Assembly (NCBI GenBank): GCA_001600175.1
Contig: BCJC01000002.1
Span: 556,028-620,027 of the forward strand
Length of the DNA stretch: 64,000 bases
Direction of reading: 5' to 3'
Source: Erythrobasidium yunnanense
Taxonomy: Eukaryota > Basidiomycota > Cystobasidiomycetes > Erythrobasidiales > Erythrobasidiaceae
In this document: one piece after another, positions 24,348 to 37,002 of the stretch
Numbering within the stretch: the stretch's first letter is position 1
How the letters are laid out: each line of letters opens with the position of its first letter
Translations under genes and position numbers: made by a program
Notes under the pieces: generated by a model
Told to the model about the DNA's origin: nothing
The model's database searches: none
Seen by the model: only the letters and a program-made list of their open reading frames with translations

Positions 24348-27030
24348 ATGCCTGCGCCTACGCTCGTCGATGCTGCAGAGCTGGGACGGCGGCAGGCGCG
24401 AGCGCTGTACCGGGCGTACCAGCGAAATCCTCACCCGCGCCATTACTTTTTGGTCTCAGCCTATATACTGTGGTCTGGATACAGTACATTCAAGAGCTTT
24501 GGCAGCTCGTCACGGAAAGGCAAGAAAGTAGTACCTTCAGTCGATGCGAAATCAGGCCCATCATCCGGGACAGTCGCAAGCACCACCGAAATTATCCAGG
24601 ATGCCCCCACCGCTACAAGCAGTCGCAAATCACGGAAAGGTTCTGGCAGAAGGCCCAGAGTCGAGGTTGATGCTGTGTTCTTCGAGCGTCTGAAACGTAT
24701 CCTGGCCATCGTCATCCCAAGTCTGAAGTCCAAAGAGGCCTCTATGCTCCTCTTACACTCCTTCTTCCTCGTATTCCGAACTATCCTATCCCTCTTCATA
24801 GCCGACCTAGATGGTCGCATCGTAGCTGCTCTGGTCCGAGGCGAAGGCCGAATGTTCTTGAAACGCATAGCATTGTGGATGTGCGTTGCTATACCAGTAG
24901 GTCTTGCGAATCTCTGCTTGAGCTGCCTGCTGAAACGATGACTAGGCAACCTACACCAATTCCTTCCTTTCCTACATACAATCCAAACTCGCATTGGCGT
25001 ATCGGTCGCGTCTAACCGACTACGTACATCAACAATACCTCTCAGACAATACCTTCTACTCCCTAGGAAATCTCGACGACCGCATAAAGAATCCAGATCA
25101 GCTCATTACCGTCGATGTAGCCAAATTCTCCAACTCCCTGGCGGAGATATACTCAAATATCGCGAAGCCTATCTTGGACGTCACGCTCTACAACATACAG
25201 CTAAGCAGGAATGTCGGTGCGGAAGGTCTGATCGGCCTGTCCTTAGTCGTCCAAGCCAGCGCTGCACTTCGTAGGCGTATGAAATTCGGCCAGCCAAATA
25301 AGAGACTGAAGTGAGGTATTCTTCTGCGTAGTTCGCTTCGCTACACCAGCTTTCGGTCGATATGCAGCGGAAGAACAACGCCTCGAGGGTGAGTTCCGAT
25401 TTGCACACTCGCGCCTCATTGAACATGCGGAAGAAAGTGAGTTCACATGTCTCTCCTCTGTCCAAGACCGTGCTGATACCGCACCAGTCGCTCTGTACGA
25501 TGGTCAAGAAGTCGAAAAGAACGTGATAGAGCGGCATTAGTAAGTATCGAGGCATAGTCCAACTGAAGATCAAGCTAAGTATTTTATCTGTTACAGCTTC
25601 GCGCTCATCAGACATGTGAACAAGATCTTCCGCATGCGGCTATGGCATGGGATGGTCGAAGATGGTATTGTGAAGGTACGGGCGTACGTGAAAAACCGAA
25701 GAGCGCCACTAATACCTCCTTTAGTGGCTCTGGGGTAGCTTAGGTCTCTGTATATGCGCTCTACCTGTCTTCTTCCCCATTCTGGGAAAGTCGAAAGGAT
25801 CGGACTTTGGCAGCCGCACCGAAGGTTCGCAAGCTGGCCATGCGAATTTGAGTGGGACTTTAGCTAATATGCTACCTTTACTAGGTTTCATCACGAATCG
25901 ACGATTACTCCTGTCTTCTTCAGACGCGCTAGGCCGAGTCATGTATTCGTACAAAGAATTGGCGGAGTTAGCTGGATATACCGCTCGAGTGGACGAGTTC
26001 TTGCAGACCATGGAAGCTGTCAAGGCTCGCAAGTTCGACAAGAAGCTAGTCAGCTCTGCTGGCATCGAAGAGAATGCCAAAGGTACCTTATATACATCGC
26101 AATTTGTGCTGTTGGCTTGCTAATGATGGTCGACGGTTTACAGTCCTGCAGGGCCGAGGAATCATAGTACCAAGCAAGAACGACGAGATCATCTTCGACA
26201 AAGTACCTCTGGTCAGTCCGAATGGCGACATCCTGCTGAAAAGCCTGAGCTTCCAAATCTCGCCTGGAGAGCCTTTACTTATCATCGGACCCAACGGATG
26301 CGGTGCGTGGCAAGGCACTAAAGATGCCCTACCAGCTGAACTTTATATCTAGGCAAATCGTCACTGTTCCGCTTGCTGGGCGGACTCTGGCCCGTCTATG
26401 GCGGAAAAGTGACAAAGCCGCCTGCTTCAGACTTTACATACATTCCGCAGCGTCCTTACCTGTCTCTAGGTACTCTGAGAGACCAGATCATCTACCCTCA
26501 CTCCCTTGCCGACATGCACGCCAAGGGCAAGACCGATCAAGACCTGTTCAAAATCCTCGAAGTCGTTCAAATCTGGCATATTGTGGAGCGTGAAGGCGGA
26601 TGGGATGCACAGAGAGAATGGAGAGATGCCTTAAGCGGAGGTGACAAGCAGCGTATAGCGATGGCCAGGCTATTTTACCACTCGCCGAAGTACGCCATTC
26701 TGGACGAGTGCACAAGCGCGGTCACGCTCGAGCTGGAAAGGATAATGTATGAATATGCTACTCAGCTCAACATTACTGTTATCTCGGTATCGCATAGGCC
26801 GAGCTTGTGGAAGTAAGTCGCTGCGTCAGCTTCGCGATGCTCGTTGGCTGACATGCGCTTCCGATAGATATCACAAGATGATCTTGCAGTATGATGGACA
26901 GGGCGGATACTTCTACGGCCCGCTAGACGCAGAGAAGCGCTTAGCGCTACAAGAAGAAAAACAGGCGCTGGAACAGAAATTATTGGAAGCTCCAAAGCTG
27001 CAGGCTAGACTTCTGGAGTTGACCCGCTAG
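24348..27030 (+). CDS. PXA2: Peroxisomal fatty-acyl ABC half-transporter (ABCD type)
   Basis: Half-size ABC transporter that imports long-chain acyl-CoA into peroxisomes, normally as a heterodimer with its partner half. The membrane domain includes [23 protein letters not shown] (a typical ABCD segment), [22 protein letters not shown], an [10 protein letters not shown] stretch and an EAA-like [12 protein letters not shown]. The ATPase domain has Walker A GPNGCGKSS (interrupted by an intron near 26.30-26.35 kb), signature [15 protein letters not shown], Walker [12 protein letters not shown] and the switch SHRPSLW. It ends with an amphipathic helix rich in Glu and Leu. The assignment to Pxa2 rather than Pxa1 is tentative. 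Start at 24348 precedes a basic N-terminus and a first hydrophobic segment. At least six introns interrupt it. Confidence 0.88.
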
Positions 27031-27223
27031 GCGGAACACCGTCCTCCACGCCTGACTGTTGCAGTACAGTTCAGTTCGCATGCTGTTGTAATGATACCCG
27101 TCATTCATTGCACTGAGAACCACATATCTACCTACTCTACATTCACGTACTATCACGGGCTTGATGGAAATGTCAACAACTCTATTCTACGGACTAGCAC
27201 ATCTCTACTCAATATGTCTCATT

Positions 27224-30200
27224 TTACAGGAAACGTTCTTGGAAGCTCATGAGTTGACGTGAGAGATCGTCCATCATAAGCATGCTTTGCGGTGTTGGGG
27301 TTTCTTGCCCGTTGGGGCGAGAGGGTGTATTTGGCCTACTACTTTGGTGATTCTGCAACCCTAAGGCTGCGGTTCTGCTGTTTCTGTCTACTGTCTCTAT
27401 CTGGCAGTATGCAAGATAGTCCAAGATGTTCTTGCTTCTCTTGCGCATCTCCGCAGCTGACATCCGCCGTGGTGGGAAGCGGATTTTGGTGGGTGCTTCA
27501 GCCTGGGAGACGGTGACTGGCTCAACAGCTGCTGTCGTGGCTCCATTAGACGAAGAACTAGACGTCGACGCGTCTGCCATAGCTGCCGTTGCTGGGTTCG
27601 CGTTCTCAATCGGTGATGGGGCCGCAGAAGGTGCAGGCGAGCGTATATAGGCGGAAACTTGCAAGGGAAGGGGCGCGGGACTTGGTAGTAAGTGACTCAG
27701 GTGAGATAGATGGTCTGGGATACCCCAAGTAGGAGGCTGATGGTAGAAGTCGTCTGTGTTTGGCGTATCGCCTCTGAAGCCTTTCCTAGCTGCTTCCGCC
27801 GCAGCATGGGCGTGACCACCTCGCTTGTTTGGTGATCCCTTGCCGCCTCGAGAACCTGGTCCGCCCCCACGACCGCGTCCAGCTCCTGCCCTTCCTTTGC
27901 TGAAGGGAGCGATCGATCCCGATGCTGTATCAAGACAGGCCTCAGCATTGCGGCAAAGCAGATGGCGCAGGATTATGCACTCACCACTGTCTGCGTCTTC
28001 TTCAGTCTCTTCGACTTGCGAGCCAGGTTTCGGGCCGGGTCGCTTGCGTCCATTGATGCTTGGCGGGAAGAGCATGCCGTTCTGGCCTTCTTTTCCTTGA
28101 CCATTCAGACCGGTCGTCGTCGTTGACGTGCTTCCGGTAGGACTGGGTGCATTACTTGCTGGTAGATCGGACATGATAGCGAGGATGTTGACTTGCAAAG
28201 GCTCCAATCGTAGCGGATCTTGGCTAACGGACCCGTCTGCGGGCATGCCTTGCATTTGATGACCATCGGTTGGCTCGGATACGATAATATCTGAGCCATT
28301 GCCCATAGAAGGGTGAGAAGGTGGAGAAGGTCTATTCTTCTTGCTGGAAGCCAAAGGCTTGTCGGAAGAAGTGGTAGTTTCGGTCGTTGCGGTAGAAGCA
28401 GTAGGAGAAGCTGCTCTTGCCGGTCTGTATTCATAATCTATTAGCACGCAATAAAGCACAGATAAAGAGAATGCACTCACAAGTCCTCTTCGCCTCCATC
28501 CATCCGTTTCCTCTTCCGTTGATTCTGCTCGTCTGTCTCGACAGGCGTGTCCGGCACAGCATCGCTTTCAAGAAGATTGCCATCCTGTAGAAGACTGTCC
28601 TCGTCCACTTTGATAGCTTGTAATTGCTGTCTTGCCTTAGCTGCTAATGCAGCTTTCTTAGTCCGAGCAGTGGCAGTCATTCCTATCCCTCTTCTTTTCC
28701 GTCGCTTCTTAGCTGGTTGCGCCAGTGATAGGGATTCGTCGCCTGCTTCATCATAGACTTCTTGGACCTCTTCGGCGCCTTCTGCTTCCTGTAATGGCTC
28801 CTCTTCTGTATGCTCTTGCCCTTCTTGCGCCGGGATCTTCGACCCTTCAGCATTCTGGCCAGCTTCCTCCTCTTTGTACGCCTCGATCGTATCCTTCACA
28901 GCGGCTAGACCGGTATGCTGGTGTCCAGCGGCGGGATAGTCCTCTTCTACATTCTCGTCCTCTTCTTTCACGACATCCATTCCTTCTTTGCCCGAATGCG
29001 TGGTAGAAGTACTTTGATTCGCCGCAGCTGTTCCAGCCGCATTATCTTCGCTCTCTTCTCTTTCCGAACTATCTTCTTTCCTCCTTCTCTTCCTACCTCT
29101 ACTAGCATGTAATGCATCCCCAGGCGCACCTGATGCGCCATACGGGAAAGCCGCAGAGGAAGGTGATGCACTGCCCGGCGTACCGGTGATGCCCATCGCC
29201 ATTGCCCTGCTCTCTTTGATAGCATTCGCATTCGCGAGCATGAGGCTTTCGTCGAAAGCGGCGGATTCTCGGCTGTTCATCGTTGATCTTCTTTTAGGCT
29301 GTAGAGGGCCCGATAGGTGAGAAGTAGAAGGATACATAGGTCTCTTGCCATCGGCTGACATAGGTCCAGGCGATTCTGAGCCATGGCTGGGTGATCTTGC
29401 TCCAGCTGCTGCAGGGGAAGGAGAGCCTTTCTTGTGCTCATTCATAATGGCGGACGCATCTACGGAGGCTCGACTTCGGTGCGCAGGAGCGGCTGAGCTG
29501 GAGGAACCGAAAGAAGCGGAGTGAGGGAGAGTAGGGGTAGGGTGAGATGCTTCTCGATGATGAGCTTGATCGCGCGAGACTGGCTTGCCGGACGTCTCGC
29601 GCTCGCTGGCGCCTGTGAGCCCAGCTTTAGACGATGAAGAAGCGGAGCGTCCATGTTTCTTGCGTCTGTACATTGACAAGATGGTTAGTGTCCAAATACA
29701 TTTGTGTGTAGAAATTATGATACATACTTGTTTAGAGTAGGATGCAGATCAGGTCGGCATTGTTCGCAGTAATAGGTGTCTGGACAGGCGCTTTCGACTT
29801 GAAAGCCGACGCACGGCCCATGTTGCCAAACTCTGCAGGTCTCGCATTGTATCATGAACTCTGGCGCGTCGTCGTCTGCAGACATGATCATTTCGTCAGT
29901 ATGGCTGGGACGACTTTGCTATCAAGCGACAAAGCCAACTCACCTGTGCTACCGCAAACGCATCTAGTGATTCCTTCATCTCCATCATTCTCAACTTCGA
30001 GCTCCACTTCTTCAAGCTCCGGATCCTCATTGATGTCCGTCGAGAGGTCCATCTCATTCGACGCATCGCCGCCTGTTTTCCCACCCGCCGATCCACGTGT
30101 AGTCCTCATACTCATGTTGCTAGACTGTTTTCTGACCCTCGTCCTTGAAGTAGATGCTTTACTATCATCTATCGAAGCGGGTTTATTGGAAGATGCTCGG

Positions 30201-31198
30201 CCGCTTGATCGCGTAGCTGTCGCAGAAGAGGAGGAGGATGAAGAAGCTGCAGCAGCTGCGGATGCTCGAGTACGTGATGTAGTAGTAGAGGAAGAAGACA
30301 CGGGCTTCTCGGAAGTCGTTCTGCCAGACGATCTTTTCGAAGGAGGAGGAGGAGCACCACTGCCTTCGTCTTTGGCTGCAGTAGAGCTGCCGCGAGTAAC
30401 GCTCTTTCGCTGCGCGCGTGTAGAAGCGGGCGCTGAACGCGAAGTGGAAGAAGTCGTGTGCGCTTGGCCTGCTTCGCCAGTTAAGGACTCGTTCGCTGGA
30501 CCTTCGTCGACTGTGCTGAGCGTCGAGATGGAGCCTGCGACACTACGAGGAGCAGGAGGTGGTTGCTCGGCTTGCGTTGCTTCTTCAAGCTCAGGCTCGG
30601 GTTCTGCTTCTTCCACAGATGGAAAGGGCGTAGTGACATTCTCGGTCAAAGGCGCTGGGGCTTCAAGCGGAGCAGACGTAGTGTGTGTTTCTGCATCTTC
30701 TGATGCTGCTCCTGCTGTTCCAAGCGATTCCTCCATCTTCTCTACTTTAACCTCACGTGTTTCTCCTCCATTTGCAGAAGCAGGGACGGCGTCAGAATGT
30801 GGAAGCTGAGAATGCGTCGATACGGTGATGTCTGCCATTCCTTCTGCTTGTATATGAGCAGCTTCTTTGACTTCTGCGCTCGCTGACGGCTCTACATTGA
30901 GCGGGACATCAATGTCCATGTAGGCGTTTTCCAGCTTTTCTACCGCTTTGAGCTCGAGAGCTTCGTCGGCTTGCAGGATAGCTTCAGCCACTGCCTCTTG
31001 ATGGTTCTGTGGCTCTGCAACTGCGTCGCCAGCTTCATTGGCCGTATCTTCCTGTCCGCTTTTGCTCGAGGTGGTCGCGGTGATCGCATGGTCGTTTGAG
31101 TTGTCGGATGGGGCAGCTACGGCGACACTACCATCTTGATTGTCGTTGTTATCTGCTGCTGCTGCTACTCCAGCTTGTTGCGCTGCTTCTGGGTCCAT
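27224..31198 (-). CDS. PHD-finger protein, Cti6-like (Rpd3L deacetylase subunit)
   Basis: Long, mostly disordered nuclear protein with one PHD finger. After an acidic Ser/Ala/Thr-rich N-terminal third, the finger reads TRCVCGST, then, across an intron at 29.88-29.94 kb, FMIQCETCRVWQHGPCVGF and YYCEQCRPDLHP: the full Cys4-His-Cys3 set. Further on are low-complexity Ser/Gly/Arg tracts including a GRAGAGRGRGGGPGSRGG-type patch. Near the C-terminus lies a conserved helical block SAAEMRKRSKNILDYLAY. PHD plus this EMRKRxxNILDY block matches Cti6, a subunit of the Rpd3L histone deacetylase complex that binds H3K4me3 nucleosomes. Introns also lie near 29.67-29.73, 28.44-28.48 and 27.92-27.98 kb. The length (over 1,200 residues) exceeds yeast Cti6; the excess is low complexity. 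Confidence 0.82.
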
Positions 31199-32054
31199 CG
31201 CTCTTTAACGCGCTGGCGCTGGCCTGGCCTGGGCCGGGAAAGCCAGCCTTGAAGATTGGGAATAGAGTGGTGCTACAAGCTGTACACTACAAGCTTGTTG
31301 CTCTGTTCAAAGCATCAATGTAGTCAGCTTCCCTGATCCTCCCTTTGCAGTTCCCACTCTGCTTGCTTGCCTTGCTTTCGGCTGTCTCTTTCGAGGAGCG
31401 AGATTGGCTGTTTGCTACTGCACTTTGATGATTGCGATGCGATGTAGATGTAGACGACTGCCTTGAATTATGAATTGATCTTCGTTGTGATTTGACTGGA
31501 ATCAAGCACCTCTCTCGTCTATCTTGGGATTCTTGACCCGTTCGAGGCAAAGAATGTGTAAAGATCAAGCAATGCCAGCTGCCAACAATGTCTACGACGA
31601 CTCTAAACGGCTAGCATGTAACGCCTTGCTCCAGCGTTGCCTTTGTGCTCCTTCCACCGGCTCATTCAAGCTCGTCAGGCCAGACCTCGTTCGCATATCG
31701 TCAGTAACTATCGCGGGGCGGGGCGAAGCATTTCAATAGCATCGCAAGACGTGTATTGCTCAATAGACACCAGTCTGCACCCGCCAGCGAATCACAACCT
31801 GAAATCACCGGGAAAATCCAGCATGATGACTGTTCGTTCCTCCCCATAGTTCTTTGCCAGCGCACGCCAACCTCTTGCTGGCTTTGTGGAGTGATTACGT
31901 GGATATGCACTGGCGATATGCTGATCGTCCATTTCACCTGGCTCATGCAGTCGCTCTGCTCCTGCGCCATGCGATGCTGGCGTGCTCATCTGACCTGTTC
32001 TGTCGACCGGTCCTTCATTTATGCATCTCTTATCCACTCAATCTATCCTCCGGT
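31199..32054. other. Intergenic region, CTI6-like / SCS3
   Basis: 856 bp upstream of the CTI6-like start and downstream of SCS3. Short open frames on both strands show no motif or composition I would call coding. The first 400 bp on the minus strand are likely the 5' UTR and promoter of the PHD gene. Confidence 0.4.
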
Positions 32055-33468
32055 CTATGCGGCCAAGCGCCAGCTGCTCCACCATGCGCCTATGCCGACG
32101 ATAAAGCCTGAGATCTTTTCTTGCGGAGTATGGAAGAACAGACTCGTCATCTGCGCAACATCACCGACTGTCAGCTTGGCTTCTGGTATATAACAAAGCG
32201 AATGTGTGTACTGACCAGCAGCATCCACCACCATATGCCTACCAATCCCAGCGTAAGAAGCGCTGCTATCCTCCTTACTTTATTGACTTGTTCCAACCTC
32301 GTAAGAGCAGGTGACAGCGTCGGCGTCACACTATTACTCGCCGCAACAGTCTGCTGTCCGAAACTCGAGAGCGTGGGCCCAATCTCCGTGATGAGGAGTA
32401 ACGAGCTCAATGTAAGCAAGAAAGAATGTCCAGAGATATCGTGTCCGCCTTTCCAATATACCCTGCCTTGATCTGTATTGGTACCTGATCCGAAACCGGC
32501 TGACGATGCGGAACTCGCGCCTGAAGCTAACGTGTCTGAGTTCTCAGGCAGGAAAATGTCGTCCGGCTGCGAGAAACAGTGCTTATTGTCGACTATGTGA
32601 TTCGGGTCATTTATGGACTGTGCGTGAGTTGCATCTACGTCTGGAAGGCCAGAAAGGGAGGAAGAGGACGAGGAAAGAGAGGCTGGAACACATTCTGCTC
32701 CGCTCAAAAGTAAGACTCTGTCTGAGAAAGATGGGCCGAAGAACCATGTTGTAACTGGGTGTATACATCGTCAGTCGAGATACCCTACGAGCTTGTACGG
32801 AGTCTACTTACACAGCAACCAGTAGATGGTAGCTACCGCGTACCGCCTCACGGGCGCATATACCATCTTCCTCCTCCACTCCGTCTTCGCTACTCCGCCT
32901 TGTTTCTCACTCCCACTGCCCACCACTCCCGCAAGCCAATGCAACGCAAACGCCAATGTCGTCCACGCCCATGCTTTTTTCACAAAAATGACATTCAAGA
33001 CATTTCTCTTGTTTGCGAAATAGTTGGGGAGTAAGTTGTCTAGTGGGATTTGGGATAATGGGCCGGGAAGGTAGGACTTGTTGAAGGAGATCTTGTGGGA
33101 CGTTGCGGGAAGACGGCCCCGGAAGGAAGTGATGGATGAGGAAGAGAAGAGTAGGGAAGTGAGTGTCCCGAGGAGGCTGGAAAACATTGACACAACTCTC
33201 TCAGCGCCAGATGTAACTTTGTCATAACGAGTTGTGACGCTCACACTGTCAAGCCTAATGCAACGATAGCAGCAAGCTGGTAAGGCTCGACTTTCGGTGG
33301 TGGATCATACACAGCTGCTGCTGCAGTGTTAGCTGAGCGTTGACGCTGCTGCGACCTATCCATGTTGTCCGCTGGTGACGTTGCAGCACCAGTTCTGGAG
33401 GGAGGACCAGCTTGAACGGGCGACGAGGGAGAAGGCGCACTTGTCGTGCGTTGTCGAACACCAGACAT
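32055..33468 (-). CDS. SCS3: FIT-family protein (Scs3/Yft2, acyl-CoA diphosphatase)
   Basis: ER membrane protein of the fat-storage-inducing (FIT2/Scs3) family, which cleaves acyl-CoA and supports lipid-droplet formation and ER homeostasis. Start MSGVRQRTTSAPS at 33468, with a disordered cytosolic N-terminus and a first TM in EPYQLAAIVALGLTV. Family hallmarks: LLPNYFANKRNVLNVIFVKKAWAWTTL; a polar loop rich in Ser and Asp; then KGGHDISGHSFLLTLSSLLL, whose HDxSGH His is catalytic in FIT2. The last exon, after an intron at about 32.15-32.20 kb, starts MTSLFFHTPQEKISG (the HTxxEK motif) and ends WRLAA. At least three introns are visible. The loop between the third and fourth helices is about 70 residues longer than in yeast. 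Confidence 0.92.
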
Positions 33469-33613
33469 GTTCGCTAGCTATCACGCGTCAAGAAAGTCAG
33501 ATGAAGGGAACGTTCTTGTCGGCTGGATGTAAGACAAGGAACCGACTTTACGATTATTGCTATGCTGACGACAAACGACGAATAACTGTTTTTACATGAA
33601 TGAGAGCATCCTC

Positions 33614-34910
33614 TTAACGCTTGACCCAGGTGAAGCGCTTTCTGGCCTTCGGTCGACCCGTCTTTTTCCTCTCTACGACTCTTGGATCTCGTCTCAGCAG
33701 GTCAGCTGGCATTGGAAGTCACATCAGCATCTGATCAGTTAAACCATGGTATTATGCACTCACCCTTGCTCAAGATCGCTTTCCGTTCCGGATGTCCCTC
33801 CTCTAGACCAGCAGCAGCTAATGCTCTCGCACAAGCTACGCTCGCCGCCGTCGCCTGACTACTTATCCCACCTCCTCTGAGCAGTAAGAAGACGTTATAC
33901 TTCCCTATACAGTCCGTCAAGCTGAAAGGCCGAAGAACGACGGACCTCTCTGCTGCAGTGTGGAAATATGAAGATATGGGTTGGTTGTTGCATAGGATGC
34001 GCCCGATGGGGAGGTCGTTGATGTCGATACCGCTCTTGGAGCGTAGAGAAAGGGAAGCGGAGGAAGGTGGAGGAGTGAAGCTGAAATCATTGTCGTTTTC
34101 TGCTTCTTGAGACTGAAGTTTGGAGGAGGAAGACTCGCTGTGCGTGCTCGAAGACTGCGTTTGACCTTCTAGCGCATCGAATACGCTCTTCGGCCCTAGA
34201 TCCACCTCTTCTTTCGCATCTGGGCTACTTGTATTGCTACTGCTTTGCACTGGCACTATCCACGCTCTGACGCTGCTCTCCTTCTTCTTGCCCAATCCAT
34301 ACGCAATGCCAGTGTTTGGATCTAGATATCCCTGTTTCCTGCTCTTCTGAGGCATCGTAATTTCTCCTCCCTGCCCTAGGATGGCTACATTCCTCGCATC
34401 GGGCTTCTTGAATCGCTTGAGCATGCCTTCTATCCCAGCTGCATTACCCTGTACATCTCCTAATGCTTCATTGTCTAGCTTGTTGAGCAATGGATGCAGG
34501 TTGTTCAGCTCTATCAGGAGCGCCGTGATCTTCCTATAGTACGATAAGGTAATCCTGCTGATCTGCAGCTGCGTAGCCATCTCTTCTGCGGTAATCCACT
34601 TCGCAGACGGTACTTGACCAGGTAGAGAAGACGGAGCATCGACAGAAGCCAGGTAGCCGGCCCTATACAGCGACGCCCTGCTCGTCTTCAAGGCATCTTG
34701 CAGAGTCATAAGGAACGCAGAGAGCGCAGGTTTGCCCATGTACCATGTCTGTAAGGGCGGTTTGGGAAAGGCTGAGGATCCAGGAGGGAGGGCAGAGAAC
34801 GGGACAAACGCAGAAGAGGTTGAGGGAGTAGGAGTAGCTGATGATACAGCTGTTGCCAGTGTTCTTATCAATGTCAAAGGCCTCGAAAGCCTGGCTGCGA
34901 CTGGCCGCAT
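33614..34910 (-). CDS. MRPS9: Mitochondrial small ribosomal subunit protein uS9m
   Basis: Mitochondrial ribosomal protein S9. The N-terminus [20 protein letters not shown] is an Arg-rich presequence. A long fungal-type extension is followed by [40 protein letters not shown] (the conserved start of the S9 fold, GxGKKKxSxARV-like) and, after a Ser-rich insert, [26 protein letters not shown] and AVACARAL-type sequence. A short last exon reads [20 protein letters not shown] and ends KRFTWVKR, replacing the bacterial KYSKR-type tail. The intron at about 33.70-33.77 kb removes an in-frame stop. It lies 145 bp upstream of SCS3 on the same strand. Confidence 0.92.
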
Positions 34911-35758
34911 CTTTCAAGTCTTGCAATGAAATCAAGGGTCTGCTCTGCTCAATCCAAAGGTCAATTGCAAAGGTGAGTCTTCAATACTCGTTAACACTCC
35001 TCTTCCAACCACTCTCTACACGATGACACAATAAGATATTCACACTGTCTGCACGCCCGCTCCATCAAAGCGCGGCATAAAATGAAGACGGAAATTTTAT
35101 AAAATCATAACTACAACGGTAGCTGATCTCCCAGGAAGAGAGCGATGAGTGCATTGCGATGCAGATGTCGTTCCTCTCTCTCCTTTCCTCCTCTTTCTCC
35201 CTTCTTTCCACGACCTTCTGAGGCTTGGGGAGCATGGCGCTGACTGTTCCTTCCCCGTACGCTCCTATAGGTTCGCAAGATGTAGAAATACAATGTGTAA
35301 GCTTTATTCTTCCTTCTACTCCAGACTTCCTCCTCTCCGCGATGATTCACTTTACCCAGCTCACTCCGAAAAACTGTCCAAAGGGCAGCCATGAGCGAAA
35401 GCATGTGATACTTCAGCAAAATAAATGCTGCCTGATCCCCTTCTTCCCTCCTTTCCCCGTTCTCTCCTCCGCTGCCTGAGTCAGCTGCTGACTGGCCATA
35501 CAGATCTTACCGTGTCAGAACCCCAACGAACGGGATGATTTCGTGTCCATTCGAGAATTAATTCTAGCTCTGAAGCAAGTGAAAATCTGTTGTATGTCTC
35601 TCGTATGTATTAAATACCTGAAACCCCGCCTCTATCGTTAGACCTAGCTTACATGCGTATCGAATCCTCCCAGGACGTCAGCTAAGGCTCTTTGACATCT
35701 GCACTCCTTGCTCTCTGTCCTGTTAAGCTACACACCACCCTCGACACAAAGTCTCGAC
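34911..35758. other. Intergenic region, uS9m / orphan A
   Basis: 848 bp between divergent genes. It contains pyrimidine-rich blocks on the plus strand (35160-35210 and 35430-35475) but no recognisable coding sequence, RNA gene or repeat. Confidence 0.4.
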
Positions 35759-36302
35759 ATGCCCCGATCTAGCCATCGTCCCAACCGCTCAAGGCGAGGA
35801 ACGAGGGAAAGAGGTCTAACGCATGACGAGGCGATCGCAAAGTGGACAGTCGACGGAGGTTCACCTGCTGTTTATCTCGATAAAGGCAGGTACGGCACAA
35901 GACTAAAGCCCAACCCTGCCATACGCCCGCGAGCTCACCTTAAAGGAGCAGATTACTGTGAGGGTTTATGACTCGCTCTGATATGCTGTATCGCTGGTAT
36001 ACCGTGACTGATCGTCCTTGTTCGCAGCTCATCGCAGGGTCCTAGTCGTCACTGACTCGGAAGACTCTCCTAGTAGCTCCGCGTCCTCCTCAGCTGCAGA
36101 AAAGAAGCTTCGCAGTCGGCATAGAAGACCACAACATCGAAATGCGGCTCTGACGCCCCAAATGATCGGACTCTCCAATATCGAGATCGTCAGAACGGCC
36201 CTCGAGGCTATCATAGACTATCTGCCTCAAGGAGTGCTCTCACTGGCTAAACAAGGCTTAAAGATGACTTCTGGACACCGAAGAAGAAGGACACGACATT
36301 GA
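35759..36302 (+). CDS. Orphan small basic protein A (tandem paralogue)
   Basis: Two exons, 35759-35957 and 36028-36302, give 157 aa in phase. The first exon encodes MPRSSHRPNRSRRGTRERG, then DEAIAKWTVDGGSPAVYLDKGRY and a conserved IRPRAHLKGADY just before the intron. The second exon is Ser- and Arg-rich (TDSEDSPSSSASSSAAEKK; RSRHRRPQHR) and ends in an Arg/His run. There is no signal peptide or membrane segment; the basic composition suggests nucleic-acid binding or a nuclear location, which is inference. I recognise no family. It pairs with the next gene, which shares the first-exon pattern and the intron position. Confidence 0.55.
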
Positions 36303-36621
36303 AGTCAGCCGCTCATTTATCTCCAGATCTTCAGCGTTTTCCACGGTTTGGAAGGCATTCCTCATACTCTGTTGGCAAGCTTAAGATTACTCTCAGTATG
36401 CTCAGTTCCATGTTACAAAGCGTCAAATATGCCTGCCGGTCTGCTACCGACCCTGAGAACAAGTCAACTCTTCTTCGCATGCTTTGCCTTCATCGTCAGA
36501 CCTGACTTACACATCTGCTGATTCTTCCAACTCATCCCGAAAGCTTTTAAACTCCTCCCTCTTCCTCGTCCTGAGCGAACTTACTCCTCCTCTGGTTCTT
36601 TACTGGCTGTTCAAACTGAAA
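36303..36621. other. Spacer between orphans A and B
   Basis: 319 bp with no gene I can support; it likely holds the promoter of orphan B. Confidence 0.35.
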
Positions 36622-37002
36622 ATGCCGCGCCGCCCTACAAGACCAGCTTTACGCAGACCTCTGAACTCTGAAGAAGCTATCGGCATGTGGGCTGCGAGAG
36701 GAGGAGCACCTATACAATACCGAGATCCAAGAAGATACGTCACAGAGCTCAGGAAACACGACGTGCGTCCGCGGGTACATGGTAAAGATGCGAACGGCCA
36801 TGAGAATGGTACGTTGATTCAACCCGCATGATTGATTCAAGGATTCTGTTTCTGACGAGACGTACCCCTTCAAGTGTACATACCGGAGATCCCCGTACCA
36901 AAGCGTCGAATCGTACGACTCGTCGGACGGATCCACCGCGACGACGAAGAAGCACCTCATACGAAGGCTCATCGTAAATACGGAAGACCGGCTCGCCGAT
37001 AA
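36622..37002 (+). CDS. Orphan small basic protein B (tandem paralogue)
   Basis: Two exons, 36622-36808 and 36875-37002, give 104 aa in phase. It begins MPRRPTRPALRRPLNSEEA and continues IGMWAARGGAPIQYRDPRRY and VRPRVHGKD. It aligns with orphan A at MPR, RP, EAI, W, GG, P, Y, D, RY, T, L, RPR and H, at roughly 40 percent by eye over the first 60 residues. The intron falls shortly after that block in both. The second exon is short and basic (KRRIVRLVGRIHRDDEE; RKYGRPARR). No family is recognised. The similarity and intron position support both copies being real genes from a tandem duplication. Confidence 0.55.

Noticed and set aside
29742-30809. 355-codon open frame on the plus strand
   Set aside because: It is antisense to the PHD-finger gene; its Ser/Val/Glu-rich make-up is the mirror of the Ser/Ala/Thr low-complexity coding sequence on the minus strand.
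31756-32193. 145-codon plus-strand Cys-rich frame
   Set aside because: It overlaps the last exons of SCS3 and the gap beyond; Cys-rich content without a signal peptide or splice pattern is not convincing.
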